From a virus, in the IMG/VR virus record IMGVR_UViG_3300042392_001498, positions 1 through 27,809 of that record: a stretch of DNA of 27,809 bases; one strand, written 5' to 3'. The first letter of the stretch is position 1, and each line of letters starts with the position of its first letter. A model generated the notes under the pieces. The model made no database searches, was not told the DNA's origin, and was given only the letters and a program-made list of their open reading frames with translations. Positions 6,459 to 13,816 of this stretch are shown here, in pieces. The translations under genes and the position numbers were made by a program.

Positions 6459-7880
6459 GTGATAATCCTTGGACTTAATGAAACATCTCACGATGCCTCT
6501 GTATCTTTAATTGAAGATGGAAAAATATTATTTGCAGGGCATGCAGAAAGATATAGCAAACAAAAAAATGACTGGTATGTGAATGATAGTTTAATAAAAG
6601 ATGCCTTACAGTATGGTACACCAGATCACATAGCCTACTATGAAAAGCCCCTTCTAAAGGCCTCCAGGCTGGCTTTAAGGGGTGGGTCTGGAGACTGGAA
6701 GCCAAGGTTTGATATCCCTGGAGTTCCAAGAAAATCTTTTAGTCATCACTATTCCCACGCAGCAGCAGGATACTACACAAGTTCATTTAATGATGCTGTG
6801 ATAGTTGTGCTAGACGCCATGGGGGAATACAATACCTCAACAATTTGGGTCGGTGAAGGTAATAAAATTAAATTAAGGTATAAGCAAAATTATCCTGTTA
6901 GTTTTGGATTATTTTATTCAGCCTTTACCCAGTTAATTGGACTTATGCCAAACCAAGAAGAATATATTATGATGGGTATGGCAGCATACGGTGATTGGAC
7001 AAAGCATTACAAAAAAGTTAATGAATATTTTCCTTCACACAATAGTCAGAAATATAACTTTCATAAAGGTATTACAGACTGGGGCTGGGTTTCAGAAGAA
7101 GATAAATTTGATATAGCAGCAGCAGTTCAAATGGTGTATGAGCAAAGATTAAATGATTTTATGCGTATGGCAAAAGAAATTACTGGAAAAAACAACTTGG
7201 TATTTATGGGTGGGTGTGCACTTAACTCATCAGCCAATACCCTGCTATGGAATATCTTTGATATGATCTGGATTATGCCAAACCCTGGAGACGCTGGTAG
7301 TTCTTTAGGAGCAGCAGCAGCACTGTATGGTAAACATCTCGACTGGGAGAGTCCTTATCTCGGCTATGACCTTGGCGGAAAATATCCTATTCAGAAAATT
7401 GTTGACGGGATATTAAAAGATGGAATCGTAGCAGTAGCAACAGGTAAAGCAGAATATGGTCCAAGAGCATTGGGCAATCGAAGCATACTTGCCGATCCAA
7501 GAGATCCACTTATCAAAGACAAAGTTAACCTAATTAAACAAAGAGAATTGTTTAGGCCATTTGCTCCTGTAGTTTTAGCAGGCCACGCACACAAATGGTT
7601 TGATATGGATTTTGAAAGTCCTTATATGCAGTACACGGTTAAATGCCTACAGCCTAACAAGATACCCTCTGTAGTTCACGCAGATGGCACCTCAAGAGTT
7701 CAAACAGTTACAAGAGAACAGCACCCAGGGCTCTATAGAGTTTTAAACAAATTTTATTTACAAACTGGGGTACCAATACTTCTCAACACTAGTTTAAATA
7801 TTAAGGGTCAGCCATTGTTAAATGATGAAAATGATATTATTAAATGGGAAAAAGAGTATAACTTTACAATATGTAGGTAA
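6459..7880 (+). CDS. NodU/TobZ-family carbamoyltransferase
   Basis: 473 aa. The family moves a carbamoyl group from carbamoyl phosphate, through carbamoyl-AMP, to a hydroxyl group. The Kae1-like N-terminal domain begins IILGLNETSHDASVSL; the metal-binding histidines lie in SHHYSHA (96-100), and VLDAMGEYN, GMAAYG and FMGGCALNS follow. The carbamoyltransf_C domain has EYGPRALGNRSIL (332-344) and RPFAPVVL. Most NodU proteins are about 550-600 aa, so this is a short form. Start is GTG 6459 with AAGGAT before it. Related enzymes make antibiotics and Nod factors; some viral ones act on 5-hydroxymethylcytosine. Here the substrate is unknown, and no hydroxymethyltransferase is visible in the window. 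Confidence 0.9.
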   Translation: MIILGLNETSHDASVSLIEDGKILFAGHAERYSKQKNDWYVNDSLIKDALQYGTPDHIAYYEKPLLKASRLALRGGSGDWKPRFDIPGVPRKSFSHHYSHAAAGYYTSSFNDAVIVVLDAMGEYNTSTIWVGEGNKIKLRYKQNYPVSFGLFYSAFTQLIGLMPNQEEYIMMGMAAYGDWTKHYKKVNEYFPSHNSQKYNFHKGITDWGWVSEEDKFDIAAAVQMVYEQRLNDFMRMAKEITGKNNLVFMGGCALNSSANTLLWNIFDMIWIMPNPGDAGSSLGAAAALYGKHLDWESPYLGYDLGGKYPIQKIVDGILKDGIVAVATGKAEYGPRALGNRSILADPRDPLIKDKVNLIKQRELFRPFAPVVLAGHAHKWFDMDFESPYMQYTVKCLQPNKIPSVVHADGTSRVQTVTREQHPGLYRVLNKFYLQTGVPILLNTSLNIKGQPLLNDENDIIKWEKEYNFTICR

Positions 7881-7891
7881 ACTGGTATAAT
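7863..7891 (+). promoter_or_regulatory. Promoter TTTACA-17-TATAAT for the lysis gene
   Basis: TTTACA (7863-7868), 17-nt spacer, TGG-TATAAT (7886-7891). It overlaps the end of the carbamoyltransferase gene. The short leader contains AAAGGAGGA (7904-7912), the strongest Shine-Dalgarno in the window, matching high expression of the endolysin. Confidence 0.8.
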
Positions 7892-7917
7892 AGATATGTC
7901 CTTAAAGGAGGAATAAC

Positions 7918-8532
7918 ATGGCAGCAAAAGGTAGTCTAGAAGCAATCATTGAGGTTGCAAAAAAAGAAGTGGGCACAATAGAAGGCCCTAAAGATAATGA
8001 AACAAAATACGGTAAGTGGACTGGAATGAATTTTCAACCATGGTGCCAGTCATTTGTTTCTTGGTGTGCATTTACATCAGGTCTAGATCCAAAGAAGTAT
8101 CCAAAGTCTGCAGCAACCATTGCTGCATCGGATTGGTTTAAGAAGAATGATCGTTGGTCAGATGCTCGTAACGATGATCCACAAGCAGGAGACTGGATCT
8201 ATTTTGATTTCCCAGATGATGGCGTAAATCGTATTTCACATGTTGGCCTGTGTGTTAAGAATAATGGCGATGGAACTATCCAAGTTATCGAAGGCAACAC
8301 TTCAGGAACTGCAAAGGGAGATCAGCGCAACGGAGGAATGTGCGTAGAGAAGACCCGTGGCTATGTAAAGAATAACAAGAAGAAGTTGATCAATGCTGTA
8401 GTTGGTTGGGGCCGTCCAGTATATTCTGGTGAGGAAAACGCTCCCTTAGTAAGCAAAGTTGCAACTCCAGTAGTTGCTGCACCTTCTGTTAAACCAGTAG
8501 TCAAGAAGCCAATAGTCAAGAAGGCTAAGTAA
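7918..8532 (+). CDS. CHAP-domain endolysin
   Basis: 204 aa. The CHAP (NlpC/P60-like) cysteine amidase/endopeptidase domain covers about residues 8-160: catalytic Cys43 in PWCQSFVSWC, His108 in ISHVGL, and polar residues Glu125/Asn127 in VIEGNT. It cleaves peptidoglycan at lysis. The C-terminal 40 residues are a Pro/Val/Lys-rich basic tail (VVKKPIVKKAK), likely a wall-contact or low-complexity tail rather than a classical binding domain. No signal peptide, so it needs a holin; small membrane proteins follow directly. Start is fixed by AAAGGAGGA 5 nt upstream. Confidence 0.9.
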   Translation: MAAKGSLEAIIEVAKKEVGTIEGPKDNETKYGKWTGMNFQPWCQSFVSWCAFTSGLDPKKYPKSAATIAASDWFKKNDRWSDARNDDPQAGDWIYFDFPDDGVNRISHVGLCVKNNGDGTIQVIEGNTSGTAKGDQRNGGMCVEKTRGYVKNNKKKLINAVVGWGRPVYSGEENAPLVSKVATPVVAAPSVKPVVKKPIVKKAK

Positions 8533-8733
8533 ATGGAGTCAACAAAAAGAACATTGCTAAAGACAGCAAGTTGGGAAACATTCCATCTTGTTGGTGTTGC
8601 TGGTGTAATCTATTTGTTTACTGGTGAATGGGAGTATGCAAGTCTAGGTGCGCTTATTTATATTGGATGGGAAGCGCTAGGATATTTTCTACACGAAAGA
8701 GTCTGGGCTAAATTTGGAAACAGGGTAAAGTGA
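8533..8733 (+). CDS. DUF2061-like small membrane protein
   Basis: 66 aa, beginning immediately after the endolysin stop. It fits the DUF2061 pattern: LLKTASWETFH at the N-terminus, a hydrophobic helix, YLFTGEWEYAS, a second helix, then YFLHERVWAKFG at the end. Position directly after the endolysin suggests it could work in lysis as a holin-like protein, although DUF2061 has no firm function. Confidence 0.8.
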   Translation: MESTKRTLLKTASWETFHLVGVAGVIYLFTGEWEYASLGALIYIGWEALGYFLHERVWAKFGNRVK

Positions 8734-8837
8734 TGAGGATTAAGATAATTAGGTTTGTTGTCAAGGCATTGGGATATGAATGGGGTGGAGACGCCCTTAA
8801 AGCACCAGTCTGGACAGTAAAGGCAAAGAAGAAGTAG
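8733..8837 (+). CDS. 34-aa basic peptide
   Basis: ATG overlaps the previous stop (TGATG). Sequence starts MRIKIIRFVVKALGYEW, a basic amphipathic segment, and ends VKAKKK. Not recognised; its coupled position in the endolysin operon and the next gene 3 nt later support it as real. Confidence 0.6.
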   Translation: MRIKIIRFVVKALGYEWGGDALKAPVWTVKAKKK

Positions 8838-8840
8838 ACA

Positions 8841-9026
8841 ATGGCATTGTACGAATATGACTGTATGCCATGTGCACAAAGATATACCAAGGAAAGATCT
8901 ATCAAAGATGACGACCCTGGCTATAAATGTGATGCTTGCAACACTTCTTTAGTTCGTGTTTACTCTAATGTTGGTGCAGTCTTTAACGGTAGTGGATTTT
9001 ATTCTACAGATAATAGGAAAAAATGA
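8841..9026 (+). CDS. FmdB-type zinc ribbon protein
   Basis: 61 aa. MALYEYDCMPCAQRY and YKCDACNTSLVRVYS give the CxxC...CxxC zinc ribbon and the N-terminal (M)xLYEY signature of the FmdB/CxxC_CxxC_SSSS family. Members are small putative regulatory proteins, common in actinobacteria and their phages. Its stop overlaps the next gene by ATGA. Confidence 0.85.
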   Translation: MALYEYDCMPCAQRYTKERSIKDDDPGYKCDACNTSLVRVYSNVGAVFNGSGFYSTDNRKK

Positions 9027-9628
9027 TAACAAAAATACCAGAAGGACAAATATGTCAAGCATTTGACCCAAGAATGATTATGACTGACGAGGTGCTACGT
9101 AACCATAATGCTACTGTTCAGCCTAATACATCTTGCGTAGCACCAGCATATGTTTATTTAGAGGGAAAGCATGGCAAAAGGTTTCTTTGTGATACACACT
9201 ACTACTATGAACTATATCTAAATAGCCAATCTTATTCAAAACCAAATCATAAAGAAATTCATCATTTTATAATAGATGAAACAGAAAGAGTTAAAGAAAC
9301 TTTTGCAAAAAATGTAACAAGCACAGAAACGCTTGGGCATGAGTGTTGTTTAACTAATTACTACAATGGTGGTATAGGGTGTACTGCTGATGCTTTGGTA
9401 AAACTTAATGTCATGAGAATTCCTTTTGGTAAAGTAAATTTTATCTCAACTTTAGATCCAGACAATATTTCAAAAGATATGTTTTATTGTAATTTTCATT
9501 TCAGAAGAACTTATTACAGATACATTAATAACGGCGTTGTGTTTGAAAAATATTTTAAAGTATTAGATGAAAGATACAGAATGACAATGACTCTTGCTGA
9601 AGAAGCCTCAAGACTAACCTATCTGTAG
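9023..9628 (+). CDS. Cys/His-rich protein with two DUF7455-like modules
   Basis: 201 aa. Two similar zinc-type modules are visible. The first, about residues 38-62, has SCVAPAYVYL, then GKRFLCDTHYYYE. The second, about 118-165, has IGCTADALVKLN, then FYCNFHFRRTYY. Both match the C...A..(V/Y)(V).L ... (F)C..H(Y) plan of the DUF7455-like protein encoded at 9704. I infer a tandem duplication of that module with loss of some cysteines. Function unknown; metal binding likely. Confidence 0.7.
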   Translation: MITKIPEGQICQAFDPRMIMTDEVLRNHNATVQPNTSCVAPAYVYLEGKHGKRFLCDTHYYYELYLNSQSYSKPNHKEIHHFIIDETERVKETFAKNVTSTETLGHECCLTNYYNGGIGCTADALVKLNVMRIPFGKVNFISTLDPDNISKDMFYCNFHFRRTYYRYINNGVVFEKYFKVLDERYRMTMTLAEEASRLTYL

Positions 9629-9635
9629 CATATTC

Positions 9636-9664
9636 TTGACATACTGTTCTTATTAGTATATAAT
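9636..9664 (+). promoter_or_regulatory. Perfect consensus promoter TTGACA-17-TATAAT
   Basis: TTGACA (9636-9641), 17-nt spacer, TATAAT (9659-9664). Start near 9671 gives a 33-nt leader before ATG 9704. One of only two perfect sigma70 consensus promoters on the + strand here; it heads the long 9704-14581 gene run. Confidence 0.88.
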
Positions 9665-9703
9665 TGAATATATTACAAACAATACAAGAAGTAGGGGTAT
9701 ACT

Positions 9704-9958
9704 ATGAAGACTATGATTGAGACACAGGAAGAAGTAAAAGATTGGGCATTAAATGCTACAGACAGATGCGATTCCTGTGCTGCTGAAGCCCTAGTTCAGA
9801 TAAACGGACTTAATGGGAGCCTTATGTTTTGTGGTCATCACTACAATAAGATCATGGCAACACCAGAGGGATATAAGAGCATGATGTCTTTTATGATTAG
9901 CATAATCGATGAGCGAGAAAAACTTGTTGAAAACAAAGCAAAGGGGAAAGATTACTAA
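9704..9958 (+). CDS. DUF7455-like zinc-finger protein
   Basis: 84 aa. ATDRCDSCAAEALVQI and LMFCGHHYNKI match the actinobacterial DUF7455 pattern: CxxC followed by AxA(Y/L)V, a short loop, then FCxHH. The four metal ligands would be the two Cys, the later Cys and His. The C-terminal part is helical and charged. The stop shares a base with the start of the nuclease gene (TAATG). Confidence 0.8.
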   Translation: MKTMIETQEEVKDWALNATDRCDSCAAEALVQINGLNGSLMFCGHHYNKIMATPEGYKSMMSFMISIIDEREKLVENKAKGKDY

Positions 9959-10365
9959 TGTATGAATATTATGTAAGAAAAGTAGAGAATGTAGTAGATG
10001 GAGATACCATTGATGTCCTTATTGATTTAGGGTTTGATATCCTATTTGCATCTCGTGTTAGACTGGCTGGTATTGATACTCCAGAGTCTCGCACAAAGGA
10101 TCTTGCAGAGAAGGCTCTTGGTCTTGAAGCCAAGGAGTACTTAAAGAAGTCCCTAAAGGATGCTAAGTCTGTTGTAATCAAGACTGAGAAGATGGACTCA
10201 TCTGAAAAGTATGGTCGCATTTTAGGCTGGGTATATGTAGATGGAAACACAGTATCACTTAATGACATGATGATCAATGATGGTTATGCATGGGGATACC
10301 TTGGAGATACCAAGGTTAAAGATTTTGCCTTACTTGCAAAGGTTAGAAAGAAGTCTGGTAAGTGA
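9958..10365 (+). CDS. Thermonuclease (SNase-like) domain protein
   Basis: 135 aa. All active-site elements of staphylococcal nuclease are present and even number alike: Asp16 region (VVDGDTIDV), Arg35, Asp40 and Glu43 in RVRLAGIDTPES, and Arg87 in YGRILGWV. The enzyme hydrolyses DNA or RNA with calcium. No signal peptide, so it acts inside the cell, possibly in host DNA breakdown. The stop overlaps the GTG of the next gene (GTGA). Confidence 0.92.
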   Translation: MYEYYVRKVENVVDGDTIDVLIDLGFDILFASRVRLAGIDTPESRTKDLAEKALGLEAKEYLKKSLKDAKSVVIKTEKMDSSEKYGRILGWVYVDGNTVSLNDMMINDGYAWGYLGDTKVKDFALLAKVRKKSGK

Positions 10366-10694
10366 GCGATGAATTTGACATTGTTGACAACCTAATCCTT
10401 AACGGAGGATTAGAATTTGCAGGCAAAGATTCTGAGACTGGAGAGGCTTTATACAAGCCTACAGACAAACTCAAAGATATTGATGCCAGGCTTAGTGAAG
10501 ACCTGTCTGCATATTTTTCAGAAGTAACCTTAAAACTTTGGGAAAAAGGTTTTCTGAATATGGATGTAACAGACAAAGATCCATTAGTAAAACTAGGACC
10601 AAAAGGTTTTGATGCTGTGGCTATAAAGTCTTTACCAAAAGATGAAAGAGTGGTTATTGAAGAAATAGTTAAGGCTCTTTTTAACAAAAACTGA
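10362..10694 (+). CDS. Unknown 110-aa protein
   Basis: GTG start overlapping the nuclease stop by 4 nt. Acidic and helical: FDIVDNLILNGG, then KDIDARLSEDLSAYF, VTLKLWEKGFL and GPKGFDA. The helix-turn pattern with ALYKPTDKL might form a winged-helix-like fold, but no family is recognised. Coupled to the thermonuclease. Confidence 0.65.
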   Translation: MSDEFDIVDNLILNGGLEFAGKDSETGEALYKPTDKLKDIDARLSEDLSAYFSEVTLKLWEKGFLNMDVTDKDPLVKLGPKGFDAVAIKSLPKDERVVIEEIVKALFNKN

Positions 10695-10700
10695 TATACT
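10695..10700 (+). promoter_or_regulatory. Extended -10 TGA-TATACT
   Basis: TATACT with TGA before it, overlapping the stop codon of the preceding gene. The leader (start near 10707) contains AGGAG (10709-10713) ahead of ATG 10719. No clear -35. Confidence 0.5.
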
Positions 10701-10718
10701 GGGTACCTAGGAGTATTT

Positions 10719-11135
10719 ATGAATAACATTTATGGTGCTATTGGAATAACAGTAACTATGCTTTTGCTTTTTTATATATTTATATTGAAAAATAATATAA
10801 AGAATAATAAACAGCCTATAATTAGTCAGTCTATGCTTCAACATAGATATAGCAATAGAAAAAATAATTCTAGGAGAATAAAGTCTAGAACTCAGTCAAA
10901 ACTTCATTATGATAAAAGCAACATAAAAGTTATTATTCTTGACAATAATGCATATTGGATCAAAGATAATATTTTTTATAAAGCCCCTTTAGTTAATGAA
11001 TTAATTGATAAAGAGTCAGCAGAGCAAGTTGACACAATACACATGGATAAGGTACAATTAGACAAGATGTTATTTATAATGGATAAACTAAGAGAAGGGA
11101 TTGAGGATGATAGTAGGAGTTCAAGGGACGAGTAG
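10719..11135 (+). CDS. Membrane-anchored basic protein
   Basis: 138 aa. One N-terminal hydrophobic helix (residues 6-25, ITVTMLLLFYIFIL) is followed by an Asn/Lys/Arg-rich cytoplasmic part and a C-terminal helical part. The topology is type II anchor-like. No known domain. It overlaps the next gene by 29 nt. Codon use is AT-rich like its neighbours. Confidence 0.7.
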   Translation: MNNIYGAIGITVTMLLLFYIFILKNNIKNNKQPIISQSMLQHRYSNRKNNSRRIKSRTQSKLHYDKSNIKVIILDNNAYWIKDNIFYKAPLVNELIDKESAEQVDTIHMDKVQLDKMLFIMDKLREGIEDDSRSSRDE

Positions 11136-11457
11136 TTTTGATAACTACCAGGTCTTTCTCAGATCTATGGCCGTTGCCCTTTCTGAGTTGCTAGAAGGCG
11201 ACAAAGACTTTCATATATATTCCGCAGGACCAAATAATATTAATATGATGTCGATGGAGTTTGCAAATCTATCTGAAAAAGGTATGAAGTCAAGAGGAAA
11301 AAGCATTAAGTTTTTTAAAGTTTCTCCTCAGTGGCTAGAAGAAAATATATCTGAAATAAATCACTTTGCTTTTTTGTCTAATCCAAAAGAGCCAGTATCT
11401 AAGATTGTTCATGTATCAAAACTAAATAACATAAATACAAATGTGTATAACTTTTAA
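11107..11457 (+). CDS. SLOG/YspA-like nucleotide-binding protein
   Basis: 116 aa from ATG 11107 (a TTG two codons earlier is possible, but AAGGGA lies well placed for the ATG). It opens with MIVGVQGTSSFDNYQVF, a beta strand then Gly/Ser loop, and has FHIYSAGPNNIN and GKSIKFFKVSP. This alternation resembles the Rossmann-like SLOG fold of the YspA/DUF2493 group, which senses nucleotide-derived ligands. The match is by eye and moderate. Confidence 0.6.
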   Translation: MIVGVQGTSSFDNYQVFLRSMAVALSELLEGDKDFHIYSAGPNNINMMSMEFANLSEKGMKSRGKSIKFFKVSPQWLEENISEINHFAFLSNPKEPVSKIVHVSKLNNINTNVYNF

Positions 11458-11509
11458 ATAAGTTATACGCCAATCCTGTGCTTTTGCACACAAACAGAAC
11501 GGAAAGATT

Positions 11510-11722
11510 ATGAAACTAATTAATTCTTTAGAGACTATGGAATCAATAGTCAACAAGAACAGACAACTATCTTGGGATGGATGGACAGTCGTTGAAACAT
11601 TTCCATCAGAGAAGGCATACTTTTCAAAGTTTGGTATTTATAAAAACAATAAATGGCAAATGAAAAAAGAGTTTGTTCCTTCTAAACTAGGTTGGGAAAT
11701 TCCTGATAAGTATGTGATCTAA
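11510..11722 (+). CDS. Unknown 70-aa protein
   Basis: Small protein rich in Trp (LSWDGWTVVETF, NNKWQMKKEF, LGWEIPDKYV), suggesting a compact beta fold. The GGAAAG Shine-Dalgarno precedes the ATG, and a small hairpin TGTGC-TTTT-GCACA (around 11478-11491) lies in the gap before it. It abuts the WhiB gene without spacing. Not recognised. Confidence 0.65.
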   Translation: MKLINSLETMESIVNKNRQLSWDGWTVVETFPSEKAYFSKFGIYKNNKWQMKKEFVPSKLGWEIPDKYVI

Positions 11723-12004
11723 ATGAATAGGTTTAAATGGAAAGACGACGCTGTTTGTTTAAATTATGACACAAATCTATTTTTTGAAAAATATGAAGAT
11801 GATGAACTTCTAAGGCCAGCAATAGACTCTTTATGTTCTTCCTGTCCAGTAAGAAAAGAATGTTTTTCTGTTGGAATTTCAGGTAAAGAATGGGGCGTAT
11901 GGGGCGGGGTATACTTAGAAAATGGAGAGATATCAAAAGAGTTCTCTAGCCACAAGAATAAAAATGACTGGGGAATGACATGGCAATCATTAACAATGGA
12001 GTAA
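11723..12004 (+). CDS. WhiB-family [4Fe-4S] regulator
   Basis: 93 aa. The four cluster cysteines are Cys12, Cys38, Cys41 and Cys47 (AVC ... CSSCPVRKEC), followed by the WhiB beta-turn GVWGG at 58-62. WhiB proteins are confined to actinobacteria and their phages, so this is the best host marker in the window. Family members bind the main sigma factor and control promoters, and phage versions can repress host whiB genes. The C-terminal tail is short and not strongly basic, so direct DNA contact is less certain. It starts directly after the preceding stop. Confidence 0.92.
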   Translation: MNRFKWKDDAVCLNYDTNLFFEKYEDDELLRPAIDSLCSSCPVRKECFSVGISGKEWGVWGGVYLENGEISKEFSSHKNKNDWGMTWQSLTME

Positions 12005-12005
12005 T

Positions 12006-12245
12006 ATGTATACAGATGCAATGAAACGAGCATTTAGATCACTTGATGCTCCTAAAAATTTTTCTTTAGATATTATAGACAATGATAACTTTATAACAGT
12101 AAAAGCAAAAGAAAAAGATTTTATGTCTTTAGAAACTGTAGAACTAAAAAGGCAGGCAATTGAGTATATGATCCGTGTCAAGAAAGCACTAGAAGACAAT
12201 GGAGCAATAGTTCTTCTCGTTAGAGAGGGTGGGAAAGAACTATGA
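12006..12245 (+). CDS. Unknown 79-aa protein
   Basis: Mixed charged protein: FRSLDAPKNFSLDI, FITVKAKEKDF, then a helix with ELKRQAIEYMIRVKKALED and a hydrophobic strand AIVLLVREGG. An alpha/beta fold is likely. It begins one nt after the WhiB stop and its stop overlaps the next ATG, so it belongs to the same operon. No family recognised. Confidence 0.65.
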   Translation: MYTDAMKRAFRSLDAPKNFSLDIIDNDNFITVKAKEKDFMSLETVELKRQAIEYMIRVKKALEDNGAIVLLVREGGKEL

Positions 12246-12649
12246 TCCAGCCAATATTATTAGTTATTTTATCAATCACATCTACAACTTTGGGGTTTCT
12301 TTTTTACATTCAGAGAAAAAGAAATATTAAAATTCTTGCTCAAACTTTAGAGTTCTTTATGCTACAAGGGCAAATAGAACAGGCATCAAAAACAGAAAAA
12401 GAGCAGTCCAATGAAGATTTTTTAAAATTTATTTCAGATTCTCGTGATTGGGCATATGAATACATAGACGAAGTTCAGGCAGCACTAAGTAAATTTATTA
12501 CTGATATTGAGCCAGAGGTCTTATTTTTTGATCAGTATGGAGATCTCATGAGCGCTGAGCCAAACTACAATTCTATGAAAAAAATATCAGGGGCCTATAA
12601 GGAACTAAAGAAACTATTGCCAGATGACTATGGTAAAATAGATACATGA
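12242..12649 (+). CDS. Membrane-anchored coiled protein
   Basis: 135 aa. An N-terminal hydrophobic helix (residues 4-22, LLVILSITSTTLGFLFYI) followed by RKR gives a cytoplasmic-facing anchor. The remainder is helical and acidic, with DWAYEYIDEVQAAL and GAYKELKKLLP. Overlaps both neighbours by 4 nt. Unknown function. Confidence 0.65.
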   Translation: MIQPILLVILSITSTTLGFLFYIQRKRNIKILAQTLEFFMLQGQIEQASKTEKEQSNEDFLKFISDSRDWAYEYIDEVQAALSKFITDIEPEVLFFDQYGDLMSAEPNYNSMKKISGAYKELKKLLPDDYGKIDT

Positions 12650-13248
12650 TTACAAACCCTTCTGAAAAAGATGAAATTTATTTAGCAAATGTTGAAAAAA
12701 TAGGAAATTCTACAGAAAACATACAGTATGTAGAAGATGTATTGTCTAAAGAAGATCATGCAGTTCTGCTTAATTACGTAAAAAATGCTGATTCTTGGAA
12801 AGAGCAGCCTTGGCTTGCTAGAATGATTGAATCAGAAAACTTACCAAAAGAAGTTTTTGAAATACTAAACAAAACATTTGAACTTGTTTATAAAAAATCT
12901 ACAGATCTTTATGATGTAGCCATTAATCCTTTTCATAAATCAGCGCTACATCTAGTTAAATTTGTAGTAGGTTTTTATTTGGTTCCACATGTAGATACTT
13001 TATCATCAGAAGGAAATCATATTGCATCAGTATATTACATTAATGATGACTACACTGGTGGAGAAATTGATTTTCCAGACCACAACTTAAAAATTAAGCC
13101 CAAGGCTAATAGTCTTATTATTTTTCCTGGTAACGAGAACTACCTTCATGCAGTACATAAAATTGTTAACAATGATCGATATAGTTCTGCTATGTGGTTT
13201 CAATTTACTGGCTCTACTTTTAACAAAAAAGCAGAATGGTATAACTAA
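12646..13248 (+). CDS. 2OG-Fe(II) oxygenase, P4H-like (paralogue A)
   Basis: 200 aa. Prolyl-4-hydroxylase-type oxygenase: iron ligands His115 and Asp117 (PHVDT) and His168 (NYLHAV), 2-oxoglutarate arginine Arg178 (DRYSS). Between them run SVYYINDDYTGGEIDF and a PKANSLIIFPGN strand, standard for the family. The N-terminal signature IGNSTENIQYVEDVLSKED recurs in three other proteins of this window. The enzyme would hydroxylate a protein or small molecule using O2 and 2OG. Its neighbours are paralogue B, 3 nt downstream, then a flavin monooxygenase. Confidence 0.88.
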   Translation: MITNPSEKDEIYLANVEKIGNSTENIQYVEDVLSKEDHAVLLNYVKNADSWKEQPWLARMIESENLPKEVFEILNKTFELVYKKSTDLYDVAINPFHKSALHLVKFVVGFYLVPHVDTLSSEGNHIASVYYINDDYTGGEIDFPDHNLKIKPKANSLIIFPGNENYLHAVHKIVNNDRYSSAMWFQFTGSTFNKKAEWYN

Positions 13249-13251
13249 AAT

Positions 13252-13806
13252 ATGACAAACTATAACTTAGGAAATTCTGTAGATAATATACAAATTACAG
13301 AAAATGTTTTATCTAAAGAAGAACATATCCAACTTCTTAACTATGTAACCAGTGCTAACTCTTGGGAAACTCAGCCATGGGGGGTTAAGTTCATTGTGTC
13401 AAAAGAAATGCCAAAACCAATTGTTGATATGTTAGAAAAAATTTTTACAATTGCTTATAAAAAATCTACAGACTTTTATAATGTAGATCTTAATGTTTTT
13501 GAAAGAACTTCTGTTCCTTTAATTAAATTTGAAAAAGGATATAAAATGAATGAGCATGCAGATACTACAGGGGACATCGCAGCAATCTATTATATTAATG
13601 ATGATTATGAGGGTGGAGAAATAAATTTTATGGATCATAATTTAAAAATTAAACCAAAGGCTAATAGTTTTATTACATTCCCAAGCAATTCAGATTACTG
13701 GCATGAAGTGCTTGAAAACAATGTAAAAGAAAGATACTCCTCTACGCTTTGGTTTCATTTTTCTGGATCGAATCCTATCAGACCAAAGTTAGGTTTAACT
13801 AGGTGA
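13252..13806 (+). CDS. 2OG-Fe(II) oxygenase, P4H-like (paralogue B)
   Basis: 184 aa. A close tandem copy of paralogue A: LGNSVDNIQITENVLSKEE at the N-terminus, His102/Asp104 (EHADT), His151 (YWHEV), Arg161 (ERYSS). The AIYYINDDYEGGEINF and LKIKPKANSF segments are almost the same as in A. All catalytic residues are kept, so both copies are probably active but may differ in substrate. The region between the signature and the first His is the most diverged. Confidence 0.88.
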   Translation: MTNYNLGNSVDNIQITENVLSKEEHIQLLNYVTSANSWETQPWGVKFIVSKEMPKPIVDMLEKIFTIAYKKSTDFYNVDLNVFERTSVPLIKFEKGYKMNEHADTTGDIAAIYYINDDYEGGEINFMDHNLKIKPKANSFITFPSNSDYWHEVLENNVKERYSSTLWFHFSGSNPIRPKLGLTR

Positions 13807-13816
13807 TAAACCTATC

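Noticed and set aside
7896-7916. Five-residue leaderless ORF (ATG to TAA) in the endolysin leader, containing the Shine-Dalgarno
   Set aside because: Only 4 nt from the -10, so the ATG would not be at +1; it arises naturally from AAAGGAGGAATAA.
12646-13806. The two oxygenase genes as a frameshifted single gene
   Set aside because: Each has its own full N-terminal signature and catalytic set, so they are tandem copies.
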